The notes under the pieces: generated by a model
Told to the model about the DNA's origin: nothing
What the model saw: only the letters and a program-made list of their open reading frames with translations
The model's database searches: none
From: Sphingobacterium multivorum
Lineage (GTDB): Bacteria; Bacteroidota; Bacteroidia; Sphingobacteriales; Sphingobacteriaceae
Direction of reading: 5' to 3'
Assembly (NCBI RefSeq): GCF_039511225.1
Contig: NZ_CP154261.1
Span: forward strand, 4,030,001 to 4,094,000
Length of the DNA stretch: 64,000 nt
Shown here: positions 45,241 through 53,213 of the stretch, in pieces
Position numbering within the stretch: position 1 is the first letter of the stretch
Layout of the letters: each line of letters starts with the position of its first letter
Translations under genes and position numbers: made by a program

Positions 45241-47520
45241 TTAATATCCTTTAGCTCTTCTCAATGTTGTTAAGAGTTTCTTATCCGAGCCATCTTTATT
45301 TAAACGATACAAATTCCAGCGATCTTTATCCAATTCCTCCAGTCTGAAGCTTTGTGTAGGATCAACCAATTGTTTTTTCACCCAGCTTGGGAAAGCACTC
45401 GCTGCACGGGCATTTTCCCAGGTACGAATCACCTTGAAAATAGCGTCTTTCTGTGGACAGCTCTCTACCTGTTTTTGATTCAGCTTTAGGCTATAGGTCG
45501 ATCCGGTACCTACGGACATTGCCTGGATATGTTCGTACTCTTCTACAGTGGACTTTTCGGTAATCGGAAAATTTCCGCCCATTCCTACGGGGAAGAAATT
45601 GGCCTGACAGACATCTCTTAAATCTTTCCCCTGACTTGTTGCGCTACCCCACTCCCGTGTCTCGGCATCATATAGATTTTTACCGCCACCTACATTCCAT
45701 ATACTTTGGTAATGCCATGAGCCTTCAGACAAAGTTGCACCTGTAAAACGAATGTCAGCTAGCCTATGCTGTTTCGCCCGATCAAACATTTTACGGAAAA
45801 AACGTTTTGCCGAATAATAGCCATGCCCATTGTTAAACAAGAATTCCTGTCCATCAAAATCGTAATATCCCAAACCATTTATGGCACAGACATCGGCATA
45901 GTAAGCCGCAATTTCATCCTGCAACTGCATATTCGGAATTAAGCCATCATAACCGTAGTTGATGGTTACCTGCAATTTATAGAGTGTATCTAAAGCCTGA
46001 TGAGCTGTCGCCTTGCTATCCCAGTAACCACGTTTTACATTCAGCAGACGATACGGCTTCGTGTCACTCACCCCGAGATAATGAATCAGTTCCTTACCAA
46101 TTTTAATTATATTTAAACTCTTGACGTGCCCTTCCCAGCTGCCGATTTCCTCCAAATGCGTCGGGTCATCAACATAAATTAGTGTATCCGTGGGATTGAT
46201 TGCCTTAGCTAGCAAACGTTTTTGCTGATACCAAATACTGTCACTTGGAACGGGACTCGCATCTTTTGTACCCGGAGCCAAGGCATTTGTGATCGGTGTA
46301 CGACCGATAACCAAATTGTGCTTGGCTGCCAACGCTGCATATTCCTTATGAGAAAGCGCTTTACCATCGGAGAACTTCAGGGGTTTACGTTCGAAGTTTT
46401 TACCGTCAATATAACCCGCATTACCGCGATCAGGCCGTAAAAATCCTTGATCGTATAAACTGATTGCCTTGAATCCAAGTCGGTCTGCATAAGCGATCAT
46501 ATTGTCGTATAGATTTCCTTCTGTCAGCACATCCGGTACAAAAGCCGCTGGATCTTTAATCCATTTTCCATTAACGGTTGGATGTGGTAAACCTTCTTTC
46601 AGGACAATATCCTGTACCACATCTAGCAAGGCCGTACTATCTGGGCTACCCCAAAATGCAATGGAAGAGCCGATGTAGTCAACTCCAGGTAAGGGTTGAA
46701 CCTGCAGATGGTTGGGTTTATTAGAAGGCATATTGGGAATTAACGAATAATAAACTTCCCGCGGGCTTCTGCGATCCCGAGATTGATAAGTAATTGAAAT
46801 TCGTCCATTTTTATCGACCTCAGCTGCATTCCCATACATAATCCTGTAGTAGGGTTCTTTGTGCGCATAAAAAGCGACATCGCTGATACCGTTGCCCCCC
46901 AATGTGAAAACCTGTCCTTCATGCAGATCATTTGGTAAGGGAAAACGTGACGCATCTGGTGAGTGGATAATATATTGGAAAGGAGCCGCGTCACCTTGAA
47001 TATCTGCGGTACCGCCCAACGTATTGTCGTTTAACGCCAGCATGCCTATTGCATAATTGACAGCTTCACTTGTATCACGGCTCACACCAATGATCTCACC
47101 CAATAAATTCGTGATGTTTGTATGATACGAACCCCACTGTATGGCTTCAATTTCCTTCGAATTTGTCAGTGAAAGGAGCTTCATCTTAAAGTACTTTGCC
47201 TGCGGCAAGATACTGATGCGTGCTGTAGAACCGTTGGGATAGCGCAAGGTCATGATTTTATCCGTAGCGGAATAATTTGCTTGTTCTGGATAGCTGTATA
47301 CCCTTTTCTTTGCATTATACAGAACCATCAAAGGAGAAGGTTTATCTGCCGGGCTAAATTCCCGGTTCGATTTCTTTGTAATATTCTGCATGCTCGTGAT
47401 ATAACCTTTTTGGTCAACAACGATCTTAAAATAATTGGTTTTTAATGTTGTTTGGCTATACCCCATTGTTGACAAAGCTGTCAACCCAAGAAATAACAAG
47501 CTAGTTTTTAAAAATTTCAT
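45241..47520 (-). CDS. Secreted enzyme-like protein of unknown family (N-terminal sandwich plus TIM-barrel-like part)
   Basis: 759 residues with signal peptide (cleavage near MGYSQ, about 22). The N-terminal half (about 25-290) looks all-beta, starting TLKTNYFKIVVDQKGYITSMQN, as in the super-sandwich that precedes clan GH-D and GH101-like barrels. A barrel-like part follows: NMIAYADRLGFKAISLYDQGF, EYAALAAKHNLVIGRTPITNA, AINGLGYYDFDGQEFLFNNGHGYY (Asp in YYDFDG is a candidate catalytic residue) and ADIRFTGATLSEGSWHYQ. I do not recognise a numbered family. It lies between GH120 and the 742-residue unknown, and is very likely a glycosidase for the same glycan. Confidence 0.6.
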   Translation of the reverse strand: MKFLKTSLLFLGLTALSTMGYSQTTLKTNYFKIVVDQKGYITSMQNITKKSNREFSPADKPSPLMVLYNAKKRVYSYPEQANYSATDKIMTLRYPNGSTARISILPQAKYFKMKLLSLTNSKEIEAIQWGSYHTNITNLLGEIIGVSRDTSEAVNYAIGMLALNDNTLGGTADIQGDAAPFQYIIHSPDASRFPLPNDLHEGQVFTLGGNGISDVAFYAHKEPYYRIMYGNAAEVDKNGRISITYQSRDRRSPREVYYSLIPNMPSNKPNHLQVQPLPGVDYIGSSIAFWGSPDSTALLDVVQDIVLKEGLPHPTVNGKWIKDPAAFVPDVLTEGNLYDNMIAYADRLGFKAISLYDQGFLRPDRGNAGYIDGKNFERKPLKFSDGKALSHKEYAALAAKHNLVIGRTPITNALAPGTKDASPVPSDSIWYQQKRLLAKAINPTDTLIYVDDPTHLEEIGSWEGHVKSLNIIKIGKELIHYLGVSDTKPYRLLNVKRGYWDSKATAHQALDTLYKLQVTINYGYDGLIPNMQLQDEIAAYYADVCAINGLGYYDFDGQEFLFNNGHGYYSAKRFFRKMFDRAKQHRLADIRFTGATLSEGSWHYQSIWNVGGGKNLYDAETREWGSATSQGKDLRDVCQANFFPVGMGGNFPITEKSTVEEYEHIQAMSVGTGSTYSLKLNQKQVESCPQKDAIFKVIRTWENARAASAFPSWVKKQLVDPTQSFRLEELDKDRWNLYRLNKDGSDKKLLTTLRRAKGY

Positions 47521-47560
47521 TTGTTTTAGATTTTAACATAGTATACCTTTTGCATCCGCA

Positions 47561-49789
47561 CTATAGCACAACTACGACTGTATCGCCTGCTTTAATATTG
47601 ACCTTTTTATTCCAGTCCCAAAAGGCATTCTCACCTAAAGGTCGAGCTGCTTCAGCGGCATCCTCCGCCAGTATGCTCACATTTGCATCGTAAGCGGTTG
47701 GATTATGAAGTGTTACAGCGAGTCCCTGACTGGTTTTCTTGACAGTTTTAACTAGAATATGATCAAAAGCATAGGCTGTTGCTTTGTCCTTGCGGACATA
47801 AACGCCCGGTATTTCCAAGGCCATCAGTGCTCCATTTGTTTCGTTCCAGCCTGTTTTACCGCCATCCCCACGTGAGCCTCGACTATCAGCATCGCAATAA
47901 GTCAAACGCTCAGTGATCTTACCATTGGGTTGAATGCCTTCGGCATGTGCGTGGATCACATCGCGTATCAGATCAGCATACAAGCTTGTACCGGTTTCCC
48001 GAAAGAGTTTAAATAAAACATCACCAGACTGTGTACAGAATCCTGGCGCCCCGTGTTTATTTTGTGTACTCGCCCAAACTGCCCCCGTTAGATTAGCCCC
48101 CAATTTTGCTAAGGCTGTATTTTCGGGCAGCTGATAAGGAAAAGACACTGTCCATGAAGCTGTATAATTGGCTAAGTTTTTTGCTTGCTCGAGGTACTTA
48201 CGATCGCCAGTTTGTTCAAAAAGAGTCATCAGCGAAGTCGTTAACGCTATTGCGGTCTCTGAGTCTGCATTTTGCAAAATATCACCACAGGCACCTGAAG
48301 TAAAACCTACTAGTGCAAACTCGTCATAATACTTTTTGGCGGCCTCTTTTGCCACAGCAAGGTAATGATCATGATGAAAATAAGAAGCTGCTAAAGTCAG
48401 CCCTGCAACGGCCATGGCCCCACCTGTCGTGTTATAAGCCGCAATTTTACCCGATTCAATCGCTAGGTAATTCCCCCAAGTTCCCTCTTCCTGCCAGGTT
48501 TTCACGAAGGCATCTGCAAGTTGTTTGACTTTATTTTCCCATGTACTATCGATCAGAGCAGATTTACCCTGCTTTTTCAACAGCATAAACTGCTTGACCA
48601 TCCAGTATAGCACATCGGCATTTTTACGGGTCAAACCGATCCCTGGATTTAGCTTTGCTCCATCACGATAAATGACCCGACCGTCTGCGCCAAGCACATC
48701 GTAATAATAGCTACTTGCTCCACGGCCTCGCGGTAAAGCAAAATTGAAGGTATGGCTTACCCTGTCAAAATGCACTTTATCTGCCATAGCAAGCATAGGA
48801 TACGTATTGATCAATCCGCCAACCCAGCCGTAGGACATCCAATCGGCATTTTCGGGACAGTAAAACCCAATATTGTCTTTTGTATAATAACGTTCATCAA
48901 TATTTTTTGCCATACGTGTAAAAACCTCACTCATGGGCATCAGATTGCGGGGCGCAGTTTCCTTGACATGAAGTTTTCGTTCTTGCATAAAGTGTGCATA
49001 GAGTTGCGGCACATCCATTGCTGGAAACACAATTCTTGTCACACGAATCTGTAATTCATCACCTGGAACGACACTTATCCCACGATCAGGACTTTCACTA
49101 AAGCCAATAAATTCAGGTTTCCGAGACCGTACACCAGGAGCACTGACGACAAAACTGGCCAAGCGCCGATCTCTACTTTCTTCGATAATGAGTGCATGAT
49201 CTTTCACCTCATTTTTCCAGGTTATTCCCTGATCGGTAAACAGGAAAACACCCTGCTGTTGCTTTCTGTCCAAGTAAGCCATCAAGGGTGTACTGGTATT
49301 GCTGATATTAACTTCCAGCTGGGAATTGGCCCCAAATTCGGGTGAAAGCTGTGGAATCGGATTGGAGGTAAGCGCTAAATCTTTTCGATAATAATCCGTT
49401 TTGTCCAAACCCGTTGCATATTCCCGGTTAACGATGCGTTGACGATTGCCATTATAAACAACCGCAGGAATCATCACAAAATTGTCACTCGACCAATTAT
49501 AAGCATCAAAAGCGACTGCTACCCCAACATCCTTCATCGCTCTTTTCGCCTTAAAGGTAAATCGGTAGGTCACCTCATTCGCTCCCTTTTTTTGCAAAAC
49601 CTCCTGCTTGACGTCCCAATTATCCGAACGCCCTTCTATTGTCGAACTGTGTACCAATTTTGCTCCTTCATATTGGCAATCCAGCAATCTGAACAGCACA
49701 TTTTTATCCCGCTTTTGGGGGAGCCAGTCTTGCGAAAAACTATTTAGCGCTAATGCACAGAGTAGAAAACTTCCTACTATCTTTTTCAT
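47561..49789 (-). CDS. Secreted (alpha/alpha)6-barrel-like protein of unknown family
   Basis: 742 residues with signal peptide (cleavage near LNSFSQ). An N-terminal beta region (about 25-275) is followed by a helical domain (about 285-660) with repeated helix pairs: GFYCPENADWMSYGWVGGLINTYPMLAM, ADVLYWMVKQFMLLKK, GDILQNADSETAIALTTSLMTLFEQTGDRKYLEQAKNLANYTASW, HGAPGFCTQSGDVLFKLFRETG, and a short Ig-like C-terminus. This is the architecture of glycoside hydrolases or lyases of the six-hairpin superfamily, but the motifs do not match a family I know. First gene of the enzyme half-operon, with a hairpin in its leader. Confidence 0.6.
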   Translation of the reverse strand: MKKIVGSFLLCALALNSFSQDWLPQKRDKNVLFRLLDCQYEGAKLVHSSTIEGRSDNWDVKQEVLQKKGANEVTYRFTFKAKRAMKDVGVAVAFDAYNWSSDNFVMIPAVVYNGNRQRIVNREYATGLDKTDYYRKDLALTSNPIPQLSPEFGANSQLEVNISNTSTPLMAYLDRKQQQGVFLFTDQGITWKNEVKDHALIIEESRDRRLASFVVSAPGVRSRKPEFIGFSESPDRGISVVPGDELQIRVTRIVFPAMDVPQLYAHFMQERKLHVKETAPRNLMPMSEVFTRMAKNIDERYYTKDNIGFYCPENADWMSYGWVGGLINTYPMLAMADKVHFDRVSHTFNFALPRGRGASSYYYDVLGADGRVIYRDGAKLNPGIGLTRKNADVLYWMVKQFMLLKKQGKSALIDSTWENKVKQLADAFVKTWQEEGTWGNYLAIESGKIAAYNTTGGAMAVAGLTLAASYFHHDHYLAVAKEAAKKYYDEFALVGFTSGACGDILQNADSETAIALTTSLMTLFEQTGDRKYLEQAKNLANYTASWTVSFPYQLPENTALAKLGANLTGAVWASTQNKHGAPGFCTQSGDVLFKLFRETGTSLYADLIRDVIHAHAEGIQPNGKITERLTYCDADSRGSRGDGGKTGWNETNGALMALEIPGVYVRKDKATAYAFDHILVKTVKKTSQGLAVTLHNPTAYDANVSILAEDAAEAARPLGENAFWDWNKKVNIKAGDTVVVVL

Positions 49790-49829
49790 TCGTCTATTAT
49801 TTTTACTTTTCTTTCAATCTTACCGAAGA

Positions 49830-49853
49830 GTTGGACCGTATACACGGCCCAAC
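49830..49853 (-). promoter_or_regulatory. Hairpin in the 5' leader of the enzyme operon
   Basis: GTTGGACCGTATACACGGCCCAAC is 20/24 palindromic. In minus-strand RNA it forms a continuous 10-bp stem when one G-U wobble is counted, closed by GUAU, 41-64 nt before the ATG at 49789. It may stabilise or control the mRNA, or be a protein-binding site in DNA. Confidence 0.55.
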
Positions 49854-50163
49854 TTTCACCACTTTAACACTAAATTACACTATAAATAAACCAACTTATT
49901 ATTTTAAAGGATCAAAGTTCCACCTTACTCCGAATTCTGTTCAATTTTTGAATTTCCTTTCATTCTTCTTTCTAACGGTTCCCACATTTACAAAGGTAAA
50001 CTTGATTATTATGCATCGCTATTCGTCATAATTGATGGCAGGAATAAATTTCAATATAATAAATAGGGATAACCACCAATAATTTGCCCTATTGTGATGT
50101 TTTTTTGCATTAAATATTTTACAAGCAAGATTTTCAAATTTTACACTTTCATATTTTTTTTCT

Positions 50164-50193
50164 TATCTTTAACTGAGTAATGCAACCGGTTGC
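50164..50193 (+). promoter_or_regulatory. -7-like element and GCAACCGGTTGC operator upstream of AraC gene
   Basis: TATCTTTA at 50164-50171 resembles the Bacteroidetes -7 element TAnnTTTG. The perfect 12-bp palindrome GCAACCGGTTGC (50182-50193) lies just after it, where a repressor would block transcription, 38 bp before the ATG. The palindrome core recurs at 26299-26310. Confidence 0.6.
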
Positions 50194-50231
50194 TATTATA
50201 CATTAATTTTCACCATCATTATCCTAATACT

Positions 50232-51113
50232 ATGATGCAGCATATTTATGAAAACTTTACTTTCCCACCAGATCAATCATTTACGGTCCGTAGTGAAGAA
50301 CTGGAGATCAAAAAATACACTTCTTTAAAGTCGCATCTTAACTTTGAGATTGCTTTATTGGAAAACTGCATGGGAAAACGGTTTATAGGAGACCATATTG
50401 AAGATTTTGAAGGTGACGAATTGGTTTTATTGGGTAGTTACCTACCGCATTGTTGGCAATATTACAATACCATTGATAGAGATAAACCAGCTAAAGCCTC
50501 CATCGTCCACTTTTATCCTGATTTTCTAGGGAAAGATCTGCTAACCAAGCCTGAAGCAATCCTGCTCAATCAATTGTTTATCAATGCTGCAAAAGGTGTC
50601 TTATTTTCTGGTCCCATTGTTAGAGAGGCGAAAGAAATCCTTAACCAGATGTTGTCTACTTCAGGGTTGTCTCGTGCTGTATTGATGTTACAACTTTTGG
50701 ATAAATTGGCCTTATCAAGTTCATACAGGACTTTATCCTCACCATCGTTCAATATTATCGAAAATTCAAATGATGCCAATCGGATCAACCGGGTTTTCGA
50801 CTACATATTCAAACATTTTAGAGAGGATATTACACTACAGGATGTCGCTTCAATTGTACCCATGTCTTCATCTGCCTTTTGCCGATTCTTCAAAATGCAA
50901 ACCAATAGAACCTTGGTGGATTTTATCAAGGAAATACGTATTGGTCATGCAGCCAAATTATTATTGGAAGGAAAATACAATATCACAGAGACCTGTTTCA
51001 AAAGCGGTTACAATAACATTTCCAATTTCAACAAGCATTTTAAAGACGTAAAAGGCAGTTCGCCTCGTGACTTTCTAAAGCAGTATCGGACCCCCGAGGC
51101 TAGTTGTGTTTAA
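50232..51113 (+). CDS. AraC-family transcriptional regulator (second of two paralogues)
   Basis: Start set at 50232 (ATGATG) because the protein then begins MMQHIYENFTFPPDQSF, matching the start MNTIYEHFSFPPNQSF of the paralogue at 26532-27392; an ATG 42 bp upstream also exists. 293 residues. N-terminal cupin-like domain with HLNFEIALLENCMGKRFI and IVHFYPDFLGKDLL; C-terminal HTH pair with ITLQDVASIVPMSSSAFCRFFKMQTNRTLVDFIKEIRIGHAAKLL and SGYNNISNFNKHFKDVKGSSPRDF. The two regulators bracket the main PUL. Its 3' end overlaps the convergent mutarotase-like gene by 14 bp. Confidence 0.93.
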   Translation: MMQHIYENFTFPPDQSFTVRSEELEIKKYTSLKSHLNFEIALLENCMGKRFIGDHIEDFEGDELVLLGSYLPHCWQYYNTIDRDKPAKASIVHFYPDFLGKDLLTKPEAILLNQLFINAAKGVLFSGPIVREAKEILNQMLSTSGLSRAVLMLQLLDKLALSSSYRTLSSPSFNIIENSNDANRINRVFDYIFKHFREDITLQDVASIVPMSSSAFCRFFKMQTNRTLVDFIKEIRIGHAAKLLLEGKYNITETCFKSGYNNISNFNKHFKDVKGSSPRDFLKQYRTPEASCV

Positions 51114-51531
51114 ACTCATAAAAAAGCTTCGTTTCGGCCCATTTTTGTCCTGCTTCCGTTCCGCGCACACCTTGTTGGTAGGCATTCATACGTACATTCC
51201 ATTCTGCACATTTTGGACTGTAAGCCTCGGCTTCTTTACCCATTTTATCGAGATCGGCTCCTATCGGAACCCTAACCGTCATAACAATTAATTTATCAAA
51301 CCGATACAATGCAATCTGCTGATAACCTGCTTTTTTAAACCCGGCCTCAACCTCAGGCCATACCCGATCGTGATAGGCCAGGTATTCCTTTAGTTTTTCT
51401 GGATTGTCTACAATATTGACCACAAATACATGCTCTTCATAATCTGGTAAATGGGAGGGTGCTTTCTCCCCTTTACACATCACAAATAGCACCGAACTAC
51501 ATAGTATTAGCAGGCGAACAAGCAATTTCAT
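51100..51531 (-). CDS. Exported L-rhamnose mutarotase family protein
   Basis: 143 residues; the family domain starts at about 32. YHDRVWPEVEAGFKKAGYQQIALYRF contains the catalytic His54 (compare RHNPIWPEL in E. coli RhaM), and CAEWNVRMNAYQQG matches the C-terminal Trp motif. RhaM-type enzymes interconvert sugar anomers and are normally cytosolic with about 104 residues. Here an N-terminal hydrophobic stretch ending FVMCKG gives a signal or poorly conserved lipobox (Cys19), so the protein is probably periplasmic. The substrate could be L-rhamnose, L-fucose or another 6-deoxy sugar. Last gene of the catabolic operon. Confidence 0.85.
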   Translation of the reverse strand: MKLLVRLLILCSSVLFVMCKGEKAPSHLPDYEEHVFVVNIVDNPEKLKEYLAYHDRVWPEVEAGFKKAGYQQIALYRFDKLIVMTVRVPIGADLDKMGKEAEAYSPKCAEWNVRMNAYQQGVRGTEAGQKWAETKLFYEFKHN

Positions 51532-51631
51532 CTTTATTTTCGTTTAATTTTTCATTAAATGAGCTATATGCTATTGAATCATCCCATCGCTATGCCTAAT
51601 CATTGACTGATGAAATTATTGATGGATGACG

Positions 51632-53191
51632 TCAATTAAAATAAATATAGATCATGATCATAACGATCGCCAATCCTGCCCAGGTCAGCCAAACTGATCG
51701 AGATTGACCAGACTCGCAACTAGGCGTTCGGTCAAACAGGGTCGGTATTTCCGAATGCTCCTTGGATTTAGTCAGGAAAGACACGGCGACAACGACCACG
51801 CTCAAGGCTACAAAAATATAAAAAGAAAGCATTAAAAAATGAGGCCAGTACCCTTGATAAGGATAATTCATTACATGGCAAATACCCAGTATCAAACAGA
51901 TCAAACCGCCACCATATAGCACAACCTCTGCGGCCGTACTATTGATTCCGCGCCAGATGACTCCCCACAGAAAGACCACCGCCAATGGTGGAGCAAGAAT
52001 CGAAACTAAACCCTGTGTGAGATCAAAAAATCCTTTTCCGGAATAAGAAAACAGCATCGCGATCGCAATACCTGCCAATGCGACTAAGACAGTCACCCAT
52101 TTCCCCATCCGCCTTTGCTGATTACTATCCAGTACTTTAAACTGCTGGACAACATCCAATGTAAACACCGCACAGAATGAGTTTAAACTCGATGATACGG
52201 TATCCACGAGCGACGCAATCAATGCCGCAATACTTAATCCCAGTAGACCGTGAGGCATCAATTGTTTGATCATGGTAATATAGGCATTGTCTGGTGCGGT
52301 ATCTTTGAACAATACAAAGCACATGATGCCGGGCAGAATAAATATAATCGGCATAATAATCTTAAGTGCCCCAATAAATAAGGCACCATATTGTCCTTCT
52401 TTTAAATCTTTCGCTGCCAGCACCTTCTGTACGATCGTCTGATCGGCACACCAATAATATATGGCCACTACAGGGTATCCCAAAACAATACCTACCCACG
52501 AATATTCGGGATTGGAAGCCGGCAAAAATAACTTCCAGTACGACGCTGGTGTCTGACTGATCAACGTTTCGAGCTGGCCGATCTTTTGAAAGCCCAAGAA
52601 GGTCAGTATAATCGACGATATGATAATGATTACAGACTGGAAAACCCCGGTACGAACCACAGCCTTCAATCCTCCAATTGCCGTAAAACTGGTTGCGATG
52701 GCACCGATTATTAAGATTGCTGTAAACAACTGACAACCAAATATCCCTGATATAAGCAATCCTCCAGCATACAAGGCACTCCCCAGCCAAACAACCAAAA
52801 TGGAAATAAGGCTATACACGATCAGGAAATTGTATGATCTTTTACCGAAGCGAATCAATAGAAACTGGGGAATTGTACTAATCTTGGCTTTCAGATAATA
52901 AGGCAAGAACACCATAGCCAACAGCATCAAAAAGATCCAAGCCAACAATTCGAAGTTGCTGGCGACTATCCCATGAGAAAAACCAATACTTGCAAATCCG
53001 ATCAACATCGTGGGTCCAGCATTGGCACCAAAAATGGAAAAACCAATCTGCCACCATTTCAGAGAACGCCCACCAAGAAATATGTCCTGCTGATTTTTCT
53101 CTCTCCTGGAAAAACGAAACCCCACATACAAAAGAACCAACGCGTATGCTATTAAAACCAAATAGTCAATGTAATTAAATGTTAAGTTCAT
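51632..53191 (-). CDS. SSS-family sodium/sugar symporter
   Basis: Start at 53191 (MNLTFNYIDYLVL) is preferred over an ATG 57 bp upstream because the extra residues are not hydrophobic and overlap the preceding gene. 519 residues with about 13-14 membrane segments. Typical SSS features: FLGGRSLKWWQIGFSIFGANAGPTMLIGFA after the first helix, and GLKAVVRTGVFQSVIIIIS. It would bring the released monosaccharide into the cytosol together with sodium. Located between the enolase-superfamily gene and the mutarotase-like gene. Confidence 0.92.
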   Translation of the reverse strand: MNLTFNYIDYLVLIAYALVLLYVGFRFSRREKNQQDIFLGGRSLKWWQIGFSIFGANAGPTMLIGFASIGFSHGIVASNFELLAWIFLMLLAMVFLPYYLKAKISTIPQFLLIRFGKRSYNFLIVYSLISILVVWLGSALYAGGLLISGIFGCQLFTAILIIGAIATSFTAIGGLKAVVRTGVFQSVIIIISSIILTFLGFQKIGQLETLISQTPASYWKLFLPASNPEYSWVGIVLGYPVVAIYYWCADQTIVQKVLAAKDLKEGQYGALFIGALKIIMPIIFILPGIMCFVLFKDTAPDNAYITMIKQLMPHGLLGLSIAALIASLVDTVSSSLNSFCAVFTLDVVQQFKVLDSNQQRRMGKWVTVLVALAGIAIAMLFSYSGKGFFDLTQGLVSILAPPLAVVFLWGVIWRGINSTAAEVVLYGGGLICLILGICHVMNYPYQGYWPHFLMLSFYIFVALSVVVVAVSFLTKSKEHSEIPTLFDRTPSCESGQSRSVWLTWAGLAIVMIMIYIYFN

Positions 53192-53213
53192 GATCAGGTT
53201 TGTTTTTTCTGTA

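Larger units (their letters stand above)
49790..50231. other. Divergent promoter region between the PUL and the second AraC gene
   Basis: 442 bp of AT-rich DNA. Contains a leader hairpin for the minus-strand enzyme gene (49830-49853) and, on the other side, a -7-like element and operator-like palindrome for the AraC gene (50164-50193). Nothing else stands out. Confidence 0.6.

Noticed and set aside
11000..49789. Plant N-glycan degradation as the function of the PUL (GH92, GH29, GH20, GH2, a xylosidase)
   Set aside because: It is a serious alternative, but no PNGase, GH18 or GH85 was seen and GH120, GH43, GH141-like and GH95-like enzymes go beyond N-glycan needs; kept only as an open possibility.
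11000..49789. Rhamnogalacturonan or other pectin PUL
   Set aside because: No polysaccharide lyase, GH28, GH78, GH105 or GH106 motif was recognised. Beta-helix proteins here match GH120 and GH141-like patterns rather than pectate lyases.
11365..50031. Many ORFs of 60-143 codons on the strand opposite to, or in other frames of, the large enzyme genes (for example 11939-12370 and 19082-19513)
   Set aside because: They lie wholly inside genes with clear family motifs, have no start context or domain of their own, and are rich in residues expected from antisense translation.
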